Positions 47,569-60,886 of a DNA stretch of 64,000 nucleotides are shown here, piece after piece (within the stretch, counting starts at the first letter, position 1; every line of letters starts with the position of its first letter). The DNA is taken from contig OX393568.1 of NCBI GenBank assembly GCA_947652115.1, positions 11,193,447 to 11,257,446 on the forward strand. Direction: 5' to 3'. The stretch is from Blastomussa wellsi. Taxonomy: Eukaryota > Cnidaria > Anthozoa > Scleractinia > Plerogyridae. A program made the translations under genes and the position numbers. Below the pieces are notes generated by a model. The model made no database searches and had not been told where the DNA came from. It saw nothing but the letters and a program-made list of their open reading frames with translations.

Positions 47569-47789
47569 TCAGAGATGGCCGAGCGAAATCGCTGGCGGAC
47601 CGTTGATTCTGCATGGTCATCTCCGACTCGCGGGTTAAAATCTGCCTGCACAGGGATAGCCTTATATGGCTTGGGGGCCGGGTAGCCCAACCCCCCGTTT
47701 GGACTTGAAACTGCGACCGCTGAGTCGGGTTTTTTTTTTCTGAATTTTTTTTTTAATTTTATTTATTTATTGATTGATTGATTGATTGG
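47569..47789 (+). mobile_element. tRNA-Leu-like SINE candidate, unit 2
   Basis: The A box lies at 47576-47585, and the B-box-like GGTTAAAATCT at 47633-47643 keeps the first G lost in units 1 and 6. The GC-rich hairpin segment is at about 47673-47696; T runs follow from 47729. Confidence 0.55.
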
Positions 47790-47859
47790 TTTTCGTATTA
47801 AGGGACCAAAGAAAAAGCGCGCGCATGTGCAGCACGCAAACCTTGTTATTGGACACCTT

Positions 47860-48024
47860 ACAAAAATCGTCTCCAGTAATTTGTGGCTCACAAAAATCGT
47901 CTTACAAATCCAGTAATTTGTGGCTTATTAAAATCGTCTTAAAAAAAGTAATTTGTGGCTGAAAAAATCACTTTACAAATCCAGAATTTTTGGCTTACAA
48001 AATTCGTCTTACAAATCCAGTAAT
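47860..48024 (+). repeat. 37-bp-period minisatellite, unit 2
   Basis: Five copies as in unit 1, with one extra A in the run near 47947. Confidence 0.8.
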
Positions 48025-49043
48025 CACTCGATCGATCGGACTGAAAAATACACGTGCTTAACAATTGACGACAAAGAATGCCTATGATTATAATAAGAAC
48101 GAAAATTGGTGGTTTTCATGTCACGCAAGTATCACGCACGTAAGAAATAAAATCGCTTACCATTCAATAAATTGAGTCAAGAAATTGAAATATCACGGAA
48201 GAGTAATAAATAAAGAACGTGGCAAAGTTTAGGGAACTCGAGTCATTCGGCAAAGTGTATAACTGAAAATTTTAGTGCTTAGTATGGAGACGCCATATGC
48301 ATGTTTGTGCCCCTCTGGGGAACTCCAACATGGCGGCCGGAAACCAGTGGAAACATTTGGAGTTTACTTTGGCTCTCTCAAAACGTTTCTTCTCGTTGTT
48401 AAACTTGAAAACATTCGCATAGACACTTCCCTCGATATATCAGCCATTGTGAAAAATCTCAAATTCAAACTGTTCTATTTTCAAAACAAAGCCGTCTACC
48501 GAGCTGAAAACAGGCCAGCAGATAATGTTTAAAAATGACTTTTACCTGAGGAAGTTGAAAACTCAAAATGTTTGATTTTAGTTTTTTCTGACGTCACGTG
48601 AAACTTCAAAAGTTGAATCTCTGTTAGACCTGTTAAAAGAGGCGACTACGTTACTCGACAATATTCGTATTGTAACAACACTGTAACAACAACAACTTGC
48701 AATTGCGATTAGTTGGTCTCTGAGATAAACATGAACAGCTGTCCAAACAAAGTCCGCCATGTCTCCTTTCCCGGACTGAACGGGAGATAGTCCATAATAA
48801 CCATCCCCAGAAGAACGTGGTAGTCACCCTGTAACGCAATTGTGACAAGTTACGATAGCGCGCCAAATTCGTCTTCGAAAGAAGGGAGAAAGGGCTGCTT
48901 TATTTCACACCATAATCAGCCGTAACACTGAAACAATCGTCTCATGACCGGGTGCAACCGTTTCAGTATGAAAGAATATTATGGGATGTCGCTGAGTCAG
49001 TTCAACACGGCGAGGTCAACAGCGAGTATTTACAATATTCATA

Positions 49044-49157
49044 CTAAGTCTACAAGCAATTCTCCAATTCCAAACTTCCAACAGGCCAATCTTTGGAAGG
49101 TCGGCCACAACTCACGCCAGTATATACGCTTTAGCTAAGAATTGCTTGTAGACTTAG
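49044..49157. repeat. Inverted repeat, unit 3
   Basis: Arms at 49044-49063 and 49138-49157 are perfect. Confidence 0.85.
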
Positions 49158-49289
49158 CTTCGCGCCTGGCTCTGTGTTTCCCCAAATCACTAAGTTTAAC
49201 CGCCAGCGTCATAAACGCTCTCAGCGATCTCGGGGCAACAACTTTTCTCGGTTCTTTGAGATAAGGTATAGACTTGCGTGTTTCCAGAC

Positions 49290-49472
49290 TTAATGATGTC
49301 CTTCTAACAACCAGGCGGGCACAAGCATCTTAGTGAATATGTCAGCCAGTCTTCTGGCAAAAAAAGATTCCGAGCTGCAAGATAGGCTTGTTGGCAGGAG
49401 AGCGCCACTGACACTTTGCGCGTCAAAATAGTAAGTCACAATGCTCTTTCTCTTTACGTCTATATACTCCAC
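49290..49472 (-). pseudogene. Copia-like RNase H C-terminal fragment, unit 3
   Basis: The predicted peptide is identical to the unit-2 fragment; the identity reflects array homogenisation and is not evidence of protein selection. Confidence 0.4.
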
Positions 49473-50760
49473 TGCGGGAAAACAGGTACACTTGGGGATG
49501 ACAGATTGTCACCGGCTTTGGGATTGGAAAACTCCTTCTGGTTGCACGCCAATTTCTGTTTTGCGCTTTGGTTCCACCAGTTTCAGAACACTTCAATCAT
49601 TCTTTTTTTTTCCTTTCCCATAACTTCCTTTTTTCAACTATATTTTGCCTCACAACTGTGTTCGTTTCGGTGTACTTTCTTCTGGCCACGGCTTACTCGG
49701 CCTATAGAAACCATCATCCAAACTGAAAATTCTTACCATGGAAAAGCCTGGGATGGTGCACGGAAATTTTCCTCCCAGCCTTTCGCTCAAATTTCTCAAT
49801 CGCCCTGACAAACTCGGATCCGGGTTTCGTGGGAGGCACGATTTCCTCCTTCAGATTCTCAGTACGATCGAATGGGTGCCTCTTTTGGTCCAAGGTAAAG
49901 AAGTCAGAAGTGAAACAATGGCTAACGCTTATCACGGGCGCCGCCGCGTTAGGGCGTTCAAAAAGAAAATCATCTAGATCATCTTTACACTTTTCAAGTA
50001 AATGCAATTAAAAAAAATTAAACTACTTTTAAAACACTTTTAAGAACCTTTTAAAAAATTCGTTTAACTATTTCTACATGGGGAATACGTCTATTATCCA
50101 TGTATTCTAGCTTTGCATGCCTGGAACTAGATGACTTAAGTTGTTGTTTCAATTTGAAGGCCACAACGAAAGTGCCGCTTTTGGCTGAGTACGTTATCGC
50201 ATATCAAATGAGAGTGTACTACAAGTTACAAAAGGACTCCAAACGAACAATAGATCGACCTGTAAAATGCACGAACTGCTAAGTTGAACAAAACGTTTTT
50301 GCAAGTATTCATCAGTTTGCGTATTCAAATTTGGACGAAGTTTCTTGCAGTAAAACATCTCGTAAATTAAGCATAAACACTGAAATTTCCATGACGTTTT
50401 CTATCTCAAAAAGTGAAAATCGTTTGATTAATATTAGCAACGCATAAATCAGTCCCATATATCATCCTTGACGGGTGTTTCTCATTGCTGGATAGTCCAT
50501 AACACAAAATCATATGAAGTCACTCATTACCGGCGTAACGGGACAAAAATGTTGCGCTCTACGCTAAGCTTCGAGGCTTTAGTAAAGTGGAGTTGACAGT
50601 CTTGAAATAGGTTTCACTGTCGGCGAAAAAATGCTGCATTTCCAATCCCAAGCGCACTTTAACTGAGCTCACAATCCGACTCGATCAGTTGACTTCCGGC
50701 GGAAATAAATTATTGCCAACTATAAAAAAACCTAATTTTTTGCTAGCAACCCAAGGGATT

Positions 50761-50977
50761 TCAGAGATGGCCGAGCGAAATCGCTGGCGGACCGTTGATT
50801 CAGCATGGTCATCTCCGACTCGCGGGTTAAAATCTGCCTGCACAGGGATAGCTTTATATGGCTTGGGGGCCGGGTAGCCCAACCCCCCGTTTGGACTTGA
50901 AACTGCGACCGCTGAGTCGGGTTTTTTTTCTGATTTTTTTTTAATTTTATTTATTTATTGATTGATTGATTGATTGG
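50761..50977 (+). mobile_element. tRNA-Leu-like SINE candidate, unit 3
   Basis: The A box is at 50768-50777. TTCAGCATGG replaces TTCTGCATGG, and the T run after GAGTCGGG is shorter than in unit 2. Confidence 0.55.
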
Positions 50978-51047
50978 TTTTCGTATTAAGGGACCAAAGA
51001 AAAAGCGCGCGCATGTGCAGCACGCAAACCTTGTTATTGGACACCTT

Positions 51048-51212
51048 ACAAAAATCGTCTCCAGTAATTTGTGGCTCACAAAAATCGTCTTACAAATCCA
51101 GTAATTTGTGGCTTATTAAAATCGTCTTAAAAAAAGTAATTTGTGGCTGAAAAAATCACTTTACAAATCCAGAATTTTTGGCTTACAAAATTCGTCTTAC
51201 AAATCCAGTAAT
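51048..51212 (+). repeat. 37-bp-period minisatellite, unit 3
   Basis: Five copies, same length as unit 2. Confidence 0.8.
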
Positions 51213-52327
51213 CACTCGATCGATCGGACTGAAAAATACACGTGCTTAACAATTGACGACAAAGAATGCCTATGATTATAATAAGAACGAAAATTGGTGG
51301 TTTTCATGTCACGCAAGTATCACGCACGTAAGAAATAAAATCGCTTACCATTCAATAAATTGAGTCAAGAAATTGAAATATCACGGAAGAGTAATAAATA
51401 AAGAACGTGGCAAAGTTTAGGGGATGTACGATATTCCGAACTCGAGTCATTCGGCAAAGTGTATAACTGAAAATTATAGTGCTTAGTATGGAGACGCCAT
51501 ATGCATGTTTGTGCCCCTCTGGGGAACTCCAACATGGCGGCCGGAAACCAGTGGAAACATTTGGAGTTTACTTTGGCTCTCTCAAAACGTTTCTTCTCGT
51601 TGTTAAACTTGAAAACATTCGCATAGACACTTCCCTCGATATATCGGCTACTCAGAACTCGAAAAGATAAGGCGAATCGATATTTTCGCGCACGTAACAT
51701 GTTACCCAGAAACAATGCCGATGTCAGCCATTGTGAAAAATCTCAAATTCAAACTGTTCTATTTTCAAAACAAAGCCGTCTACCGAGCTGAAAACAGGCC
51801 AGCAGATAATGTTAAAAAATGACTTTTACCTGAGGAAGTTGAAAACTCAAAATGTTTGATTTTAGTTTTTTCTGACGTCACGTGAAACTTCAAAAGTTGA
51901 ATCTCTGTTAGACCTGTTAAAAGAGGCGACTACGTTACTCGACAATATTCGTATTGTAACAACACTGTAACAACAACAACTTGCAATTGCGATTAGTTGG
52001 TCTCTGAGATAAACATGAACAGCTGTCCAAACAAAGTCCGCCATGTCTCCTTTCCCGGACTGAACGGGAGATAGTCCATAATAACCATCCCCAGAAGAAC
52101 GTGGTAGTCACCCTGTAACGCAATTGTGACAAGTTACGATAGCGCGCCAAATTCGTCTTCGAAAGAAGGGAGAAAGGGCTGCTTTATTTCACACCATAAT
52201 CAGCCGTAACACTGAAACAATCGTCTCATGACCGGGTGCAACCGTTTCAGTATGAAAGAATATTATGGGATGTCGCTGAGTCAGTTCAACACGGCGAGGT
52301 CAACAGCGAGTATTTACAATATTCATA

Positions 52328-52441
52328 CTAAGTCTACAAGCAATTCTCCAATTCCAAACTTCCAACAGGCCAATCTTTGGAAGGTCGGCCACAACTCACG
52401 CCAGTATATACGTTTTAGCTAAGAATTGCTTGTAGACTTAG
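52328..52441. repeat. Inverted repeat, unit 4
   Basis: Arms at 52328-52347 and 52422-52441 are perfect; the loop has ACGTTTTAGC where unit 3 has ACGCTTTAGC. Confidence 0.85.
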
Positions 52442-52573
52442 CTTCGCGCCTGGCTCTGTGTTTCCCCAAATCACTAAGTTTAACCGCCAGCGTCATAAAC
52501 GCTCTCAGCGATCTCGGGGCAACAACTTTTCTCGGTTCTTTGAGATAAGGTATAGACTTGCGTGTTTCCAGAC

Positions 52574-52756
52574 TTAATGATGTCCTTCTAACAACCAGGC
52601 GGGCACAAGCATCTTAGTGAATATGTCAGCCAGTCTTCTGGCAAAAAAAGATTCCGAGCTGCAAGATAGGCTTGTTGGCAGGAGAGCGCCACTGACACTT
52701 TGCGCGTCAAAATAGTAAGTCACAATGCTCTTTCTCTTTACGTCTATATACTCCAC
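52574..52756 (-). pseudogene. Copia-like RNase H C-terminal fragment, unit 4
   Basis: Same 60-codon frame as in unit 2, ending in the LADIFTKML motif. Confidence 0.4.
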
Positions 52757-54044
52757 TGCGGGAAAACAGGTACACTTGGGGATGACAGATTGTCACCGGC
52801 TTTGGGATTGGAAAACTCCTTCTGGTTGCACGCCAATTTCTGTTTTGCGCTTTGGTTCCACCAGTTTCAGAACACTTCAATCATTCTTTTTTTTTCCTTT
52901 CCCATAACTTCCTTTTTTCAACTATATTTTGCCTCACAACTGTGTTCGTTTCGGTGTACTTTCTTCTGGCCACGGCTTACTCGGCCTATAGAAAACAACA
53001 TCCAAACTGGAAATTCTTACCATGGAAAAGCCTGGGATGGTGCACAGAAATTTTCCTCCCAGCCATTCGCTCAAATTTCTCAATCGCCCTGACAAACTCG
53101 GATCCGGGTTTCGTGGGAGGCACGATTTCCTCCTTCAGATTCTCAGTACGATCGAATGGGTGCCTCTTTTGGTCCAAGGTAAAGAAGTCAGAAGTGAAAC
53201 AATGGCTAACGCTTATCACGGGCGCCGCCGCGTTAGGGCGTTCAAAAAGAAAATCATCTAGATCATCTTTACACTTTTCAAGTAAATGCAATTAAAAAAA
53301 ATTAAACTACTTTTAAAACACTTTTAAGAACCTTTTAAAAAATTCGTTTAACTATTTCTACATGGGGAATACGTCTATTATCCATGTATTCTAGCTTTGC
53401 ATGCCTGGAACTAGATGACTTAAGTTGTTGTTTCAATTTGAAGGCCACAACGAAAGTGCCGCTTTTGGCTGAGTACGTTATCGCATATCAAATGAGAGTG
53501 TACTACAAGTTACAAAAGGACTCCAAACGAACAATAGATCGACCTGTAAAATGCACGAACTGCTAAGTTGAACAAAACGTTTTTGCAAGTATTCATCAGT
53601 TTGCGTATTCAAATTTGGACGAAGTTTCTTGCAGTAAAACATCTCGTAAATTAAGCATAAACACTGAAATTTCCATGACGTTTTCTATCTCAAAAAGTGA
53701 AAATCGTTTGATTAATATTAGCAACGCATAAATCAGTCCCATATATCATCCTTGACGGGTGTTTCTCATTGCTGGATAGTCCATAACACAAAATCATATG
53801 AAGTCACTCATTACCGGCGTAACGGGACAAAAATGTTGCGCTCTACGCTAAGCTTCGAGGCTTTAGTAAAGTGGAGTTGACAGTCTTGAAATAGGTTTCA
53901 CTGTCGGCGAAAAAATGCTGCATTTCCAATCCCAAGCGCACTTTAACTGAGCTCACAATCCGACTCGATCAGTTGACTTCCGGCGGAAATGAATTATTGC
54001 TAACTATAAAAAAACCTAATTTTTTGCTAGCAACCCAAGGGATT

Positions 54045-54265
54045 TCAGAGATGGCCGAGCGAAATCGCTGGCGGACCGTTGATTCTGCATGGTCATCTCC
54101 GACTCGCGGGTTAAAATCTGCCTGCACAGGGATAGCCTTATATGGCTTCGGGGCCGGGTAGCCCAACCCCCCGTTTGGACTTGAAACTGCGACCGCTGAG
54201 TCGGGTTTTTTTTTTCTGAATTTTTTTTTTAATTTTATTTATTTATTGATTGATTGATTGATTGG
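54045..54265 (+). mobile_element. tRNA-Leu-like SINE candidate, unit 4
   Basis: The A box is at 54052-54061. A private change gives GGCTTCGGGGCC in the hairpin segment, which interrupts its G run. Confidence 0.55.
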
Positions 54266-54335
54266 TTTTCGTATTAAGGGACCAAAGAAAAAGCGCGCGC
54301 ATGTGCAGCACGCAAACCTTGTTATTGGACACCTT

Positions 54336-54500
54336 ACAAAAATCGTCTCCAGTAATTTGTGGCTCACAAAAATCGTCTTACAAATCCAGTAATTTGTGGC
54401 TTATTAAAATCGTCTTAAAAAAAGTAATTTGTGGCTGAAAAAATCACTTTACAAATCCAGAATTTTTGGCTTACAAAATTCGTCTTACAAATCCAGTAAT
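54336..54500 (+). repeat. 37-bp-period minisatellite, unit 4
   Basis: Five copies, same length as unit 2. Confidence 0.8.
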
Positions 54501-55599
54501 CACTCGATCGATCGGACTGAAAAATACACGTGCTTAACAATTGACGACAAAGAATGCCTATGATTATAATAAGAACGAAAATTGGTGGTTTTCATGTCAC
54601 GCAAGTATCACGCACGTAAGAAATAAAATCGCTTACCATTCAATAAATTGAGTCAAGAAATTGAAATATCACGGAAGAGTAATAAATAAAGAACGTGGCA
54701 AAGTTTAGGGAACTCGAGTCATTCGGCAAAGTGTATAACTGAAAATTTTAGTGCTTAGTATGGAGACGCCATATGCATGTTTGTGCCCCTCTGGGGAACT
54801 CCAACATGGCGGCCGGAAACCAGTGGAAACATTTGGAGTTTACTTTGGCTCTCTCAAAACGTTTCTTCTCGTTGTTAAACTTGAAAACATTCGCATAGAC
54901 ACTTCCCTCGATATATCGGCTACTCAGAACTCGAAAAGATAAGGCGAATCGATATTTTCGCGCACGTAACATGTTACCCAGAAACAATGCCGATGTCAGC
55001 CATTGTGAAAAATCTCAAATTCAAACTGTTCTATTTTCAAAACAAAGCCGTCTACCGAGCTGAAAACAGGCCAGCAGATAATGTTTAAAAATGACTTTTA
55101 CCTGAGGAAGTTGAAAACTCAAAATGTTTGATTTTAGTTTTTTCTGACGTCACGTGAAACTTCAAAAGTTGAATCTCTGTTAGACCTGTTAAAAGAGGCG
55201 ACTACGTTACTCGACAATATTCGTATTGTAACAACACTGTAACAACAACAACTTGCAATTGCGATTAGTTGGTCTCTGAGATAAACATGAACAGCTGTCC
55301 AAACAAAGTCCGCCATGTCTCCTTTCCCGGACTGAACGGGAGATAGTCCATAATAACCATCCCCAGAAGAACGTGGTAGTCACCCTGTAACGCAATTGTG
55401 ACAAGTTACGATAGCGCGCCAAATTCGTCTTCGAAAGAAGGGAGAAAGGGCTGCTTTATTTCACACCATAATCAGCCGTAACACTGAAACAATCGTCTCA
55501 TGACCGGGTGCAACCGTTTCAGTATGAAAGAATATTATGGGATGTCGCTGAGTCAGTTCAACACGGCGAGGTCAACAGCGAGTATTTACAATATTCATA

Positions 55600-55713
55600 C
55601 TAAGTCTACAAGCAATTCTCCAATTCCAAACTTCCAACAGGCCAATCTTTGGAAGGTCGGCCACAACTCACGCCAGTATATACGTTTTAGCTAAGAATTG
55701 CTTGTAGACTTAG
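55600..55713. repeat. Inverted repeat, unit 5
   Basis: Arms at 55600-55619 and 55694-55713 are perfect; the loop shares the ACGTTTTAGC variant with unit 4. Confidence 0.85.
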
Positions 55714-55845
55714 CTTCGCGCCTGGCTCTGTGTTTCCCCAAATCACTAAGTTTAACCGCCAGCGTCATAAACGCTCTCAGCGATCTCGGGGCAACAACTT
55801 TTCTCGGTTCTTTGAGATAAGGTATAGACTTGCGTGTTTCCAGAC

Positions 55846-56028
55846 TTAATGATGTCCTTCTAACAACCAGGCGGGCACAAGCATCTTAGTGAATATGTCA
55901 GCCAGTCTTCTGGCAAAAAAAGATTCCGAGCTGCAAGATAGGCTTGTTGGCAGGAGAGCGCCACTGACACTTTGCGCGTCAAAATAGTAAGTCACAATGC
56001 TCTTTCTCTTTACGTCTATATACTCCAC
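55846..56028 (-). pseudogene. Copia-like RNase H C-terminal fragment, unit 5
   Basis: Same 60-codon frame as in unit 2, ending in the LADIFTKML motif. Confidence 0.4.
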
Positions 56029-57316
56029 TGCGGGAAAACAGGTACACTTGGGGATGACAGATTGTCACCGGCTTTGGGATTGGAAAACTCCTTCTGGTTG
56101 CACGCCAATTTCTGTTTTGCGCTTTGGTTCCACCAGTTTCAGAACACTTCAATCATTCTTTTTTTTTCCTTTCCCATAACTTCCTTTTTTCAACTATATT
56201 TTGCCTCACAACTGTGTTCGTTTCGGTGTACTTTCTTCTGGCCACGGCTTACTCGGCCTATAGAAACCATCATCCAAACTGGAAATTCTTACCATGGAAA
56301 AGCCTGGGATGGTGCACGGAAATTTTCCTCCCAGCCTTTCGCTCAAATTTCTCAATCGCCCTGACAAACTCGGATCCGGGTTTCGTGGGAGGCACGATTT
56401 CCTCCTTCAGATTCTCAGTACGATCGAATGGGTGCCTCTTTTGGTCCAAGGTAAAGAAGTCAGAAGTGAAACAATGGCTAACGCTTATCACGGGCGCCGC
56501 CGCGTTAGGGCGTTCAAAAAGAAAATCATCTAGATCATCTTTACACTTTTCAAGTAAATGCAATTAAAAAAAATTAAACTACTTTTAAAACACTTTTAAG
56601 AACCTTTTAAAAAATTCGTTTAACTATTTCTACATGGGGAATACGTCTATTATCCATGTATTCTAGCTTTGCATGCCTGGAACTAGATGACTTAAGTTGT
56701 TGTTTCAATTTGAAGGCCACAACGAAAGTGCCGCTTTTGGCGGAGTACGTTATCGCATATCAAATGAGAGTGTACTACAAGTTACGAAAGGACTCCAAAC
56801 GAACAATAGATCGACCTGTAAAATGCACGAACTGCTAAGTTGAACAAAACGTTTTTGCAAGTATTCATCAGTTTGCGTATTCAAATTTGGACGAAGTTTC
56901 TTGCAGTAAAACATCTCGTAAATTAAGCATAAACACTGAAATTTCCATGACGTTTTCTATCTCAAAAAGTGAAAATCGTTTGATTAATATTAGCAACGCA
57001 TAAATCAGTCCCATATATCATCCTTGACGGGTGTTTCTCATTGCTGGATAGTCCATAACACAAAATCATATGAAGTCACTCATTACCGGCGTAACGGGAC
57101 AAAAATGTTGCGCTCTACGCTAAGCTTCGAGGCTTTAGTAAAGTGGAGTTGACAGTCTTGAAATAGGTTTCACTGTCGGCGAAAAAATGCTGCATTTCCA
57201 ATCCCAAGCGCACTTTAACTGAGCTCACAATCCGACTCGATCAGTTGACTTCCGGCGGAAATAAATTATTGCCAACTATAAAAAAACCTAATTTTTTGCT
57301 AGCAACCCAAGGGATT

Positions 57317-57533
57317 TCAGAGATGGCCGAGCGAAATCGCTGGCGGACCGTTGATTCAGCATGGTCATCTCCGACTCGCGGGTTAAAATCTGCCTGCACA
57401 GGGATAGCTTTATATGGCTTGGGGGCCGGGTAGCCCAACCCCCCGTTTGGACTTGAAACTGCGACCGCTGAGTCGGGTTTTTTTTCTGATTTTTTTTTAA
57501 TTTTATTTATTTATTGATTGATTGATTGATTGG
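57317..57533 (+). mobile_element. tRNA-Leu-like SINE candidate, unit 5
   Basis: The A box is at 57324-57333; the copy is the same as in unit 3 in its diagnostic bases. Confidence 0.55.
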
Positions 57534-57603
57534 TTTTCGTATTAAGGGACCAAAGAAAAAGCGCGCGCATGTGCAGCACGCAAACCTTGTTATTGGACAC
57601 CTT

Positions 57604-57768
57604 ACAAAAATCGTCTCCAGTAATTTGTGGCTCACAAAAATCGTCTTACAAATCCAGTAATTTGTGGCTTATTAAAATCGTCTTAAAAAAAGTAATTTGT
57701 GGCTGAAAAAATCACTTTACAAATCCAGAATTTTTGGCTTACAAAATTCGTCTTACAAATCCAGTAAT
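57604..57768 (+). repeat. 37-bp-period minisatellite, unit 5
   Basis: Five copies, same length as unit 2. Confidence 0.8.
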
Positions 57769-58883
57769 CACTCGATCGATCGGACTGAAAAATACACGTG
57801 CTTAACAATTGACGACAAAGAATGCCTATGATTATAATAAGAACGAAAATTGGTGGTTTTCATGTCACGCAAGTATCACGCACGTAAGAAATAAAATCGC
57901 TTACCATTCAATAAATTGAGTCAAGAAATTGAAATATCACGGAAGAGTAATAAATAAAGAACGTGGCAAAGTTTAGGGGATGTACGATATTCCGAACTCG
58001 AGTCATTCGGCAAAGTGTATAACTGAAAATTATAGTGCTTAGTATGGAGACGCCATATGCATGTTTGTGCCCCTCTGGGGAACTCCAACATGGCGGCCGG
58101 AAACCAGTGGAAACATTTGGAGTTTACTTTGGCTCTCTCAAAACGTTTCTTCTCGTTGTTAAACTTGAAAACATTCGCATAGACACTTCCCTCGATATAT
58201 CGGCTACTCAGAACTCGAAAAGATAAGGCGAATCGATATTTTCGCGCACGTAACATGTTACCCAGAAACAATGCCGATGTCAGCCATTGTGAAAAATCTC
58301 AAATTCAAACTGTTCTATTTTCAAAACAAAGCCGTCTACCGAGCTGAAAACAGGCCAGCAGATAATGTTTAAAAATGACTTTTACCTGAGGAAGTTGAAA
58401 ACTCAAAATGTTTGATTTTAGTTTTTTCTGACGTCACGTGAAACTTCAAAAGTTGAATCTCTGTTAGACCTGTTAAAAGAGGCGACTACGTTACTCGACA
58501 ATATTCGTATTGTAACAACACTGTAACAACAACAACTTGCAATTGCGATTAGTTGGTCTCTGAGATAAACATGAACAGCTGTCCAAACAAAGTCCGCCAT
58601 GTCTCCTTTCCCGGACTGAACGGGAGATAGTCCATAATAACCATCCCCAGAAGAACGTGGTAGTCACCCTGTAACGCAATTGTGACAAGTTACGATAGCG
58701 CGCCAAATTCGTCTTCGAAAGAAGGGAGAAAGGGCTGCTTTATTTCACACCATAATCAGCCGTAACACTGAAACAATCGTCTCATGACCGGGAGCAACCG
58801 TTTCAGTATGAAAGAATATTATGGGATGTCGCTGAGTCAGTTCAACACGGCGAGGTCAACAGCGAGTATTTACAATATTCATA

Positions 58884-58997
58884 CTAAGTCTACAAGCAAT
58901 TCTTCAATTCCAAACTTCCAACAGGCCAATCTTTGGAAGGTCGGCCACAACTCACGCCAGTATATACGCTTTAGCTAAGAATTGCTTGTAGACTTAG
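58884..58997. repeat. Inverted repeat, unit 6
   Basis: Arms at 58884-58903 and 58978-58997 are perfect; the base after the left arm is T, as in unit 1. Confidence 0.85.
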
Positions 58998-59129
58998 CTT
59001 CGCGCCTGGCTCTGTGTTTCCCCCAATCACTAAGTTTAACCGCCAGCGTCATAAACGCTCTAAGCGATCTCGGGGCAACAACTTTTCTCGGTTCTTTGAG
59101 ATAAGGTATAGACTTGCGTGTTTCCAGAC

Positions 59130-59312
59130 TTAATGATGTCCTTCTAACAACCAGGCGGGCACAAGCATCTTAGTGAATATGTCAGCCAGTCTTCTGGCAA
59201 AAAAAGATTCCGAGCTGCAAGATAGGCTTGTTGGCAGGAGAGCGCCACTGACACTTTGCGCGTCAAAATAGTAAGTCACAATGCTCTTTCTCTTTACGTC
59301 TATATACTCCAC
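59130..59312 (-). pseudogene. Copia-like RNase H C-terminal fragment, unit 6
   Basis: Same 60-codon frame as in unit 2, ending in the LADIFTKML motif. Confidence 0.4.
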
Positions 59313-60599
59313 TGCGGGAAAACAGGTACACTTGGGGATGACAGATTGTCACCGGCTTTGGGATTGGAAAACTCCTTCTGGTTGCACGCCAATTTCTGTT
59401 TTGCGCTTTGGTTCCACCAGTTTCAGAACACTTCAATCATTCTTTTTTTTTCCTTTCCCATAACTTCCTTTTTTCAACTATATTTTGCCTCACAACTGTG
59501 TTCGTTTCGGTGTACTTTCTTCTGGCCACGGCTTACTCGGCCTATAGAAAACAACATCCAAACTGGAAATTCTTACCATGGAAAAGCCTGGGATGGTGCA
59601 CAGAAATTTTCCTCCCAGCCATTCGCTCAAATTTCTCAATCGCCCTGACAAACTCGGATCCGGGTTTCGTGGGAGGCACGATTTCCTCCTTCAGATTCTC
59701 AGTACGATCGAATGGGTGCCTCTTTTGGTCCAAGGTAAAGAAGTCAGAAGTGAAACAATGGCTAACGCTTATCACGGGCGCCGCCGCGTTAGGGCGTTCA
59801 AAAAGAAAATCATCTAGATCATCTTTACACTTTTCAAGTAAATGCAATTAAAAAAAATTAAACTACTTTTAAAACACTTTTAAGAACCTTTTAAAAAATT
59901 CGTTTAACTATTTCTACATGGGGAATACGTCTATTATCCATGTATTCTAGCTTTGCATGCCTGGAACTAGATGACTTAAGTTGTTGTTTCAATTTGAAGG
60001 CCACAACGAAAGTGCCGCTTTTGGCTGAGTACGTTATCGCATATCAAATGAGAGTGTACTACAAGTTACAAAAGGACTCCAAACGAACAATAGATCGACC
60101 TGTAAAATGCACGAACTGCTAAGTTGAACAAAACGTTTTTGCAAGTATTCATCAGTTTGCGTATTCAAATTTGGACGAAGTTTCTTGCAGTAAAACATCT
60201 CGTAAATTAAGCATAAACACTGAAATTTCCATGACGTTTTCTATCTCAAAAAGTGAAAATCGTTTGATTAATATTAGCAACGCATAAATCAGTCCCATAT
60301 ATCATCCTTGACGGGTGTTTCTCATTGCTGGATAGTCCATAACACAAAATCATATGAAGTCACTCATTACCGGCGTAACGGGACAAAAATGTTGCGCTCT
60401 ACGCTAAGCTTCGAGGCTTTAGTAAAGTGGAGTTGACAGTCTTGAAATAGGTTTCACTGCCGGCGAAAAAATGCTGCATTTCCAATCCCAAGCGCACTTT
60501 AACTGAGCTCACAATCCGACTCGATCAGTTGACTTCCGGCGGAAATAAATTATTGCCAACTATAAAAAACCTAATTTTTTGCTAGCAACCCAAGGGATT

Positions 60600-60816
60600 T
60601 CAGAGATGGCCGAGCGAAATCGCTGGCGGACCGTTGATTCTGCATGGTCATCTCCGACTCGCGTGTTAAAATCTGCCTGCACAGGGATAGCCTTATATGG
60701 CTTGGGGGCCGGGTAGCCCAACCCCCCGTTTGGACTTGAAAGTGCGACCGCTGAGTCAGGTTTTTTTCTGATTTTTTTTTTAATTTTATTTATTTATTGA
60801 TTGATTGATTGATTGG
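60600..60816 (+). mobile_element. tRNA-Leu-like SINE candidate, unit 6
   Basis: The A box is at 60607-60616. The B-box-like site has the unit-1 form TGTTAAAATCT. GAAAGTGCGACC and GAGTCAGG are private changes downstream. Confidence 0.55.
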
Positions 60817-60886
60817 CTTTCGTATTAAGGGACCAAAGAAAAAGCGCGCGCATGTGCAGCACGCAAACCTTGTTATTGGACACCTT

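Larger units (their letters stand above)
45444..48634 (+). repeat. 3.3-kb macrosatellite unit 2 (3191 bp)
   Basis: It is the shortest complete unit. About 80 bp present in other units are missing at 48440, and a further short form (GTTTAGGGAACTCGAG) occurs near 48228 where most units have an extra GATGTACGATATTCC-type stretch. It shares AACCATGCGGGC near 46116 with unit 7 only. Confidence 0.93.
48635..51918 (+). repeat. 3.3-kb macrosatellite unit 3 (3284 bp)
   Basis: It has the same length as unit 5 and shares with it AAATAAATTATTGCC near 50703 and TTCAGCATGG near 50800. A private change is CAAACTGAAAATTC near 49720, where the other units have CAAACTGGAAATTC. Confidence 0.93.
51919..55190 (+). 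repeat. 3.3-kb macrosatellite unit 4 (3272 bp)
   Basis: It carries AGAAAACAACATCC near 52990 and GTGCACAGAAATT near 53041, both shared with unit 6 only. It also has AAATGAATTATTGCT near 53987, shared with unit 2, and the short GTTTAGGGAACTCGAG form of unit 2 near 54703. Confidence 0.93.
55191..58474 (+). repeat. 3.3-kb macrosatellite unit 5 (3284 bp)
   Basis: It is nearly identical to unit 3 in length and diagnostic variants in its second half. Private changes include GGCGGAGTACG near 56739 and GTTACGAAAGG near 56782. Confidence 0.93.

Noticed and set aside
47569..47650. A functional tRNA-Leu gene
   Set aside because: The B-box region lacks the TTCGA core, the acceptor stem does not close and no anticodon stem can be drawn; a tRNA-derived SINE head fits better.
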